Assembly: GCF_900103225.1 (NCBI RefSeq)
Contig: NZ_FNJH01000001.1
Coordinates: 1,269,533-1,333,532 of the forward strand
Direction of reading: 5' to 3'
DNA length: 64,000 nucleotides
Origin: Pseudomonas congelans
GTDB taxonomy: Bacteria; Pseudomonadota; Gammaproteobacteria; Pseudomonadales; Pseudomonadaceae
The position numbers and the translations under genes were made by a program. Within the stretch, counting starts at the first letter, position 1. Each line of letters starts with the position of its first letter. Shown one piece after another: positions 63,374 to 64,000 of this stretch. The notes under the pieces were generated by a model, which did no database searches, had not been told where the DNA came from, and was given only the letters and a program-made list of their open reading frames with translations.

Positions 63374-64000
63374 GTGCAATTGTCTGATATAGAGGTGTTC
63401 GCCGCCATTGCCTCCAGCCGGAGCCTGTCGGAAGCGGCGCGTCGACTCGGGTTGTCGCCGATGGCAATCTCCAGACGTCTGGCTGCGCTGGAAAACGACC
63501 TGGGCGTCAGGCTGGTTCACCGCACAACCCGCTCGGTATCACTGACGCCGGAGGGTGAAGTTTTTCTGCCGCACGCCAAAACCATGCTGCACGTCAGCGA
63601 AACCGCGCGCGCAACGCTGAAAGCCGATGCCGGTACGGCCAGTGGCGTATTGCGGGTCACAGCGCCCAGCGTGTTTGGGCAGACCGTCATCATGCCGCTG
63701 CTGCCTGCCTTGATGCAGGAAAACCCGGCACTGAGTATCGACCTGACGCTGTCGGACAGCATCGTGGACATCGCCGGGCTGGGCATCGATGTCGCCATTC
63801 GGATCGCCACGATACGTGACTCCGCCCTGGTGGCCAGATCGCTGGCGCCCAACCCCCGGGTTGTGTGTGCAAGCCCCGACTACCTGGCGCGGCGCGGCCA
63901 GCCATCGTTGCTGGACGAACTCCGTCAACACCCGTGCATAACCTTGCATGCAATGCCTTACTGGCCGTTCATCAGAGACGGCGAGCCGGTGGCCATTCGC
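63374..64000 (+). CDS. LysR-family regulator, 3' truncated by window edge
   Basis: About 209 residues are visible, starting from a GTG at 63374 (a TTG at 63380 is also possible). They show the LysR helix-turn-helix (EVFAAIASSRSLSEAARRLGLSPMAISRRLAALENDLGVRLVHRTTRSVSLTPEG) and then part of the effector domain (GVLRVTAPSVFGQTVIMPLLPALMQ). It is divergent from the second old yellow enzyme gene with 139 bp between, so it probably controls it. Confidence 0.82.
   Translation, partial: MQLSDIEVFAAIASSRSLSEAARRLGLSPMAISRRLAALENDLGVRLVHRTTRSVSLTPEGEVFLPHAKTMLHVSETARATLKADAGTASGVLRVTAPSVFGQTVIMPLLPALMQENPALSIDLTLSDSIVDIAGLGIDVAIRIATIRDSALVARSLAPNPRVVCASPDYLARRGQPSLLDELRQHPCITLHAMPYWPFIRDGEPVAIR

Overview
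The window looks like the chromosome of a fluorescent pseudomonad, most likely of the Pseudomonas syringae group. The evidence is the conserved gacA-uvrC-pgsA-tRNA-Gly order, the high-GC pseudomonad codon use, a degenerate pseudomonad REP element, palindromic intergenic repeats rich in GACGCTCCGCGTCA-type units, and a xylR-xylA-xylFGH cluster. It is mostly ordinary core and metabolic DNA with a few small accessory patches (about 13.5-14.9, 25.5-26.2 and 46.1-48.2 kb). No complete mobile element, CRISPR array or rRNA was seen. All functional calls are read from protein motifs by eye.

Layout. 0-1 kb: end of a BaeS-like kinase and BaeR. 1.0-1.6 kb: four tandem ~145-bp repeats. 1.6-11 kb: an organosulfur-type module with an LLM flavin monooxygenase, two DszC/SfnB-type flavoproteins and an orphan C-terminal fragment of that family, next to a CUT2-type ABC importer. 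11.2-14.9 kb: a chemoreceptor, a VirK-like exported protein, an unknown AT-richer gene and a papain-like peptidase. 14.9-21.5 kb: xylose regulator, isomerase and importer. 21.6-25.3 kb: DCC protein, tRNA-Gly(GCC), pgsA, uvrC and gacA. 25.5-26.2 kb: a phage-like divergent repressor/Cro pair. 26.4-28.0 kb: a DAHP synthase gene preceded by two successive aromatic-rich leader peptides and an attenuator. 28.1-34.2 kb: a parvulin and a yejABEF peptide importer. 34.3-43.2 kb: a PilU-like ATPase, a second parvulin, pgm, an XPD/DinG-type helicase with a nuclease-like N-terminus, and a MocR regulator beside an unassigned PP-loop ATPase. 43.8-46.1 kb: a quinone-reductase-like enzyme divergent from a LysR regulator. 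46.1-48.2 kb: an accessory patch with a membrane protein and a decayed AraC-type regulator. 48.3-52.6 kb: an operon resembling E. coli yegTUVW (GntR regulator, ADP-ribosylglycohydrolase, permease, PfkB kinase). 52.6-57.5 kb: MFS exporter/TetR pair, ABC exporter and LysR regulator. 57.5-64 kb: a glyoxalase-like protein and a NemR/NemA electrophile-response cluster with recognisable operators, then a second old-yellow-enzyme gene divergent from a truncated LysR gene.

The strongest candidate for something under-described is the double leader-peptide region before the DAHP synthase gene (26.46-26.96 kb): leader 1 carries YYGYWFSHW and is followed by a strong intrinsic terminator, and leader 2 carries YATYY and FAWRFSH with no obvious terminator. 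Next are the PP-loop/MocR pair, the yeg-like nucleoside operon with an NCS1 permease, and the free-standing DszC C-terminal domain. These interpretations are inferences from sequence layout and are marked as such.
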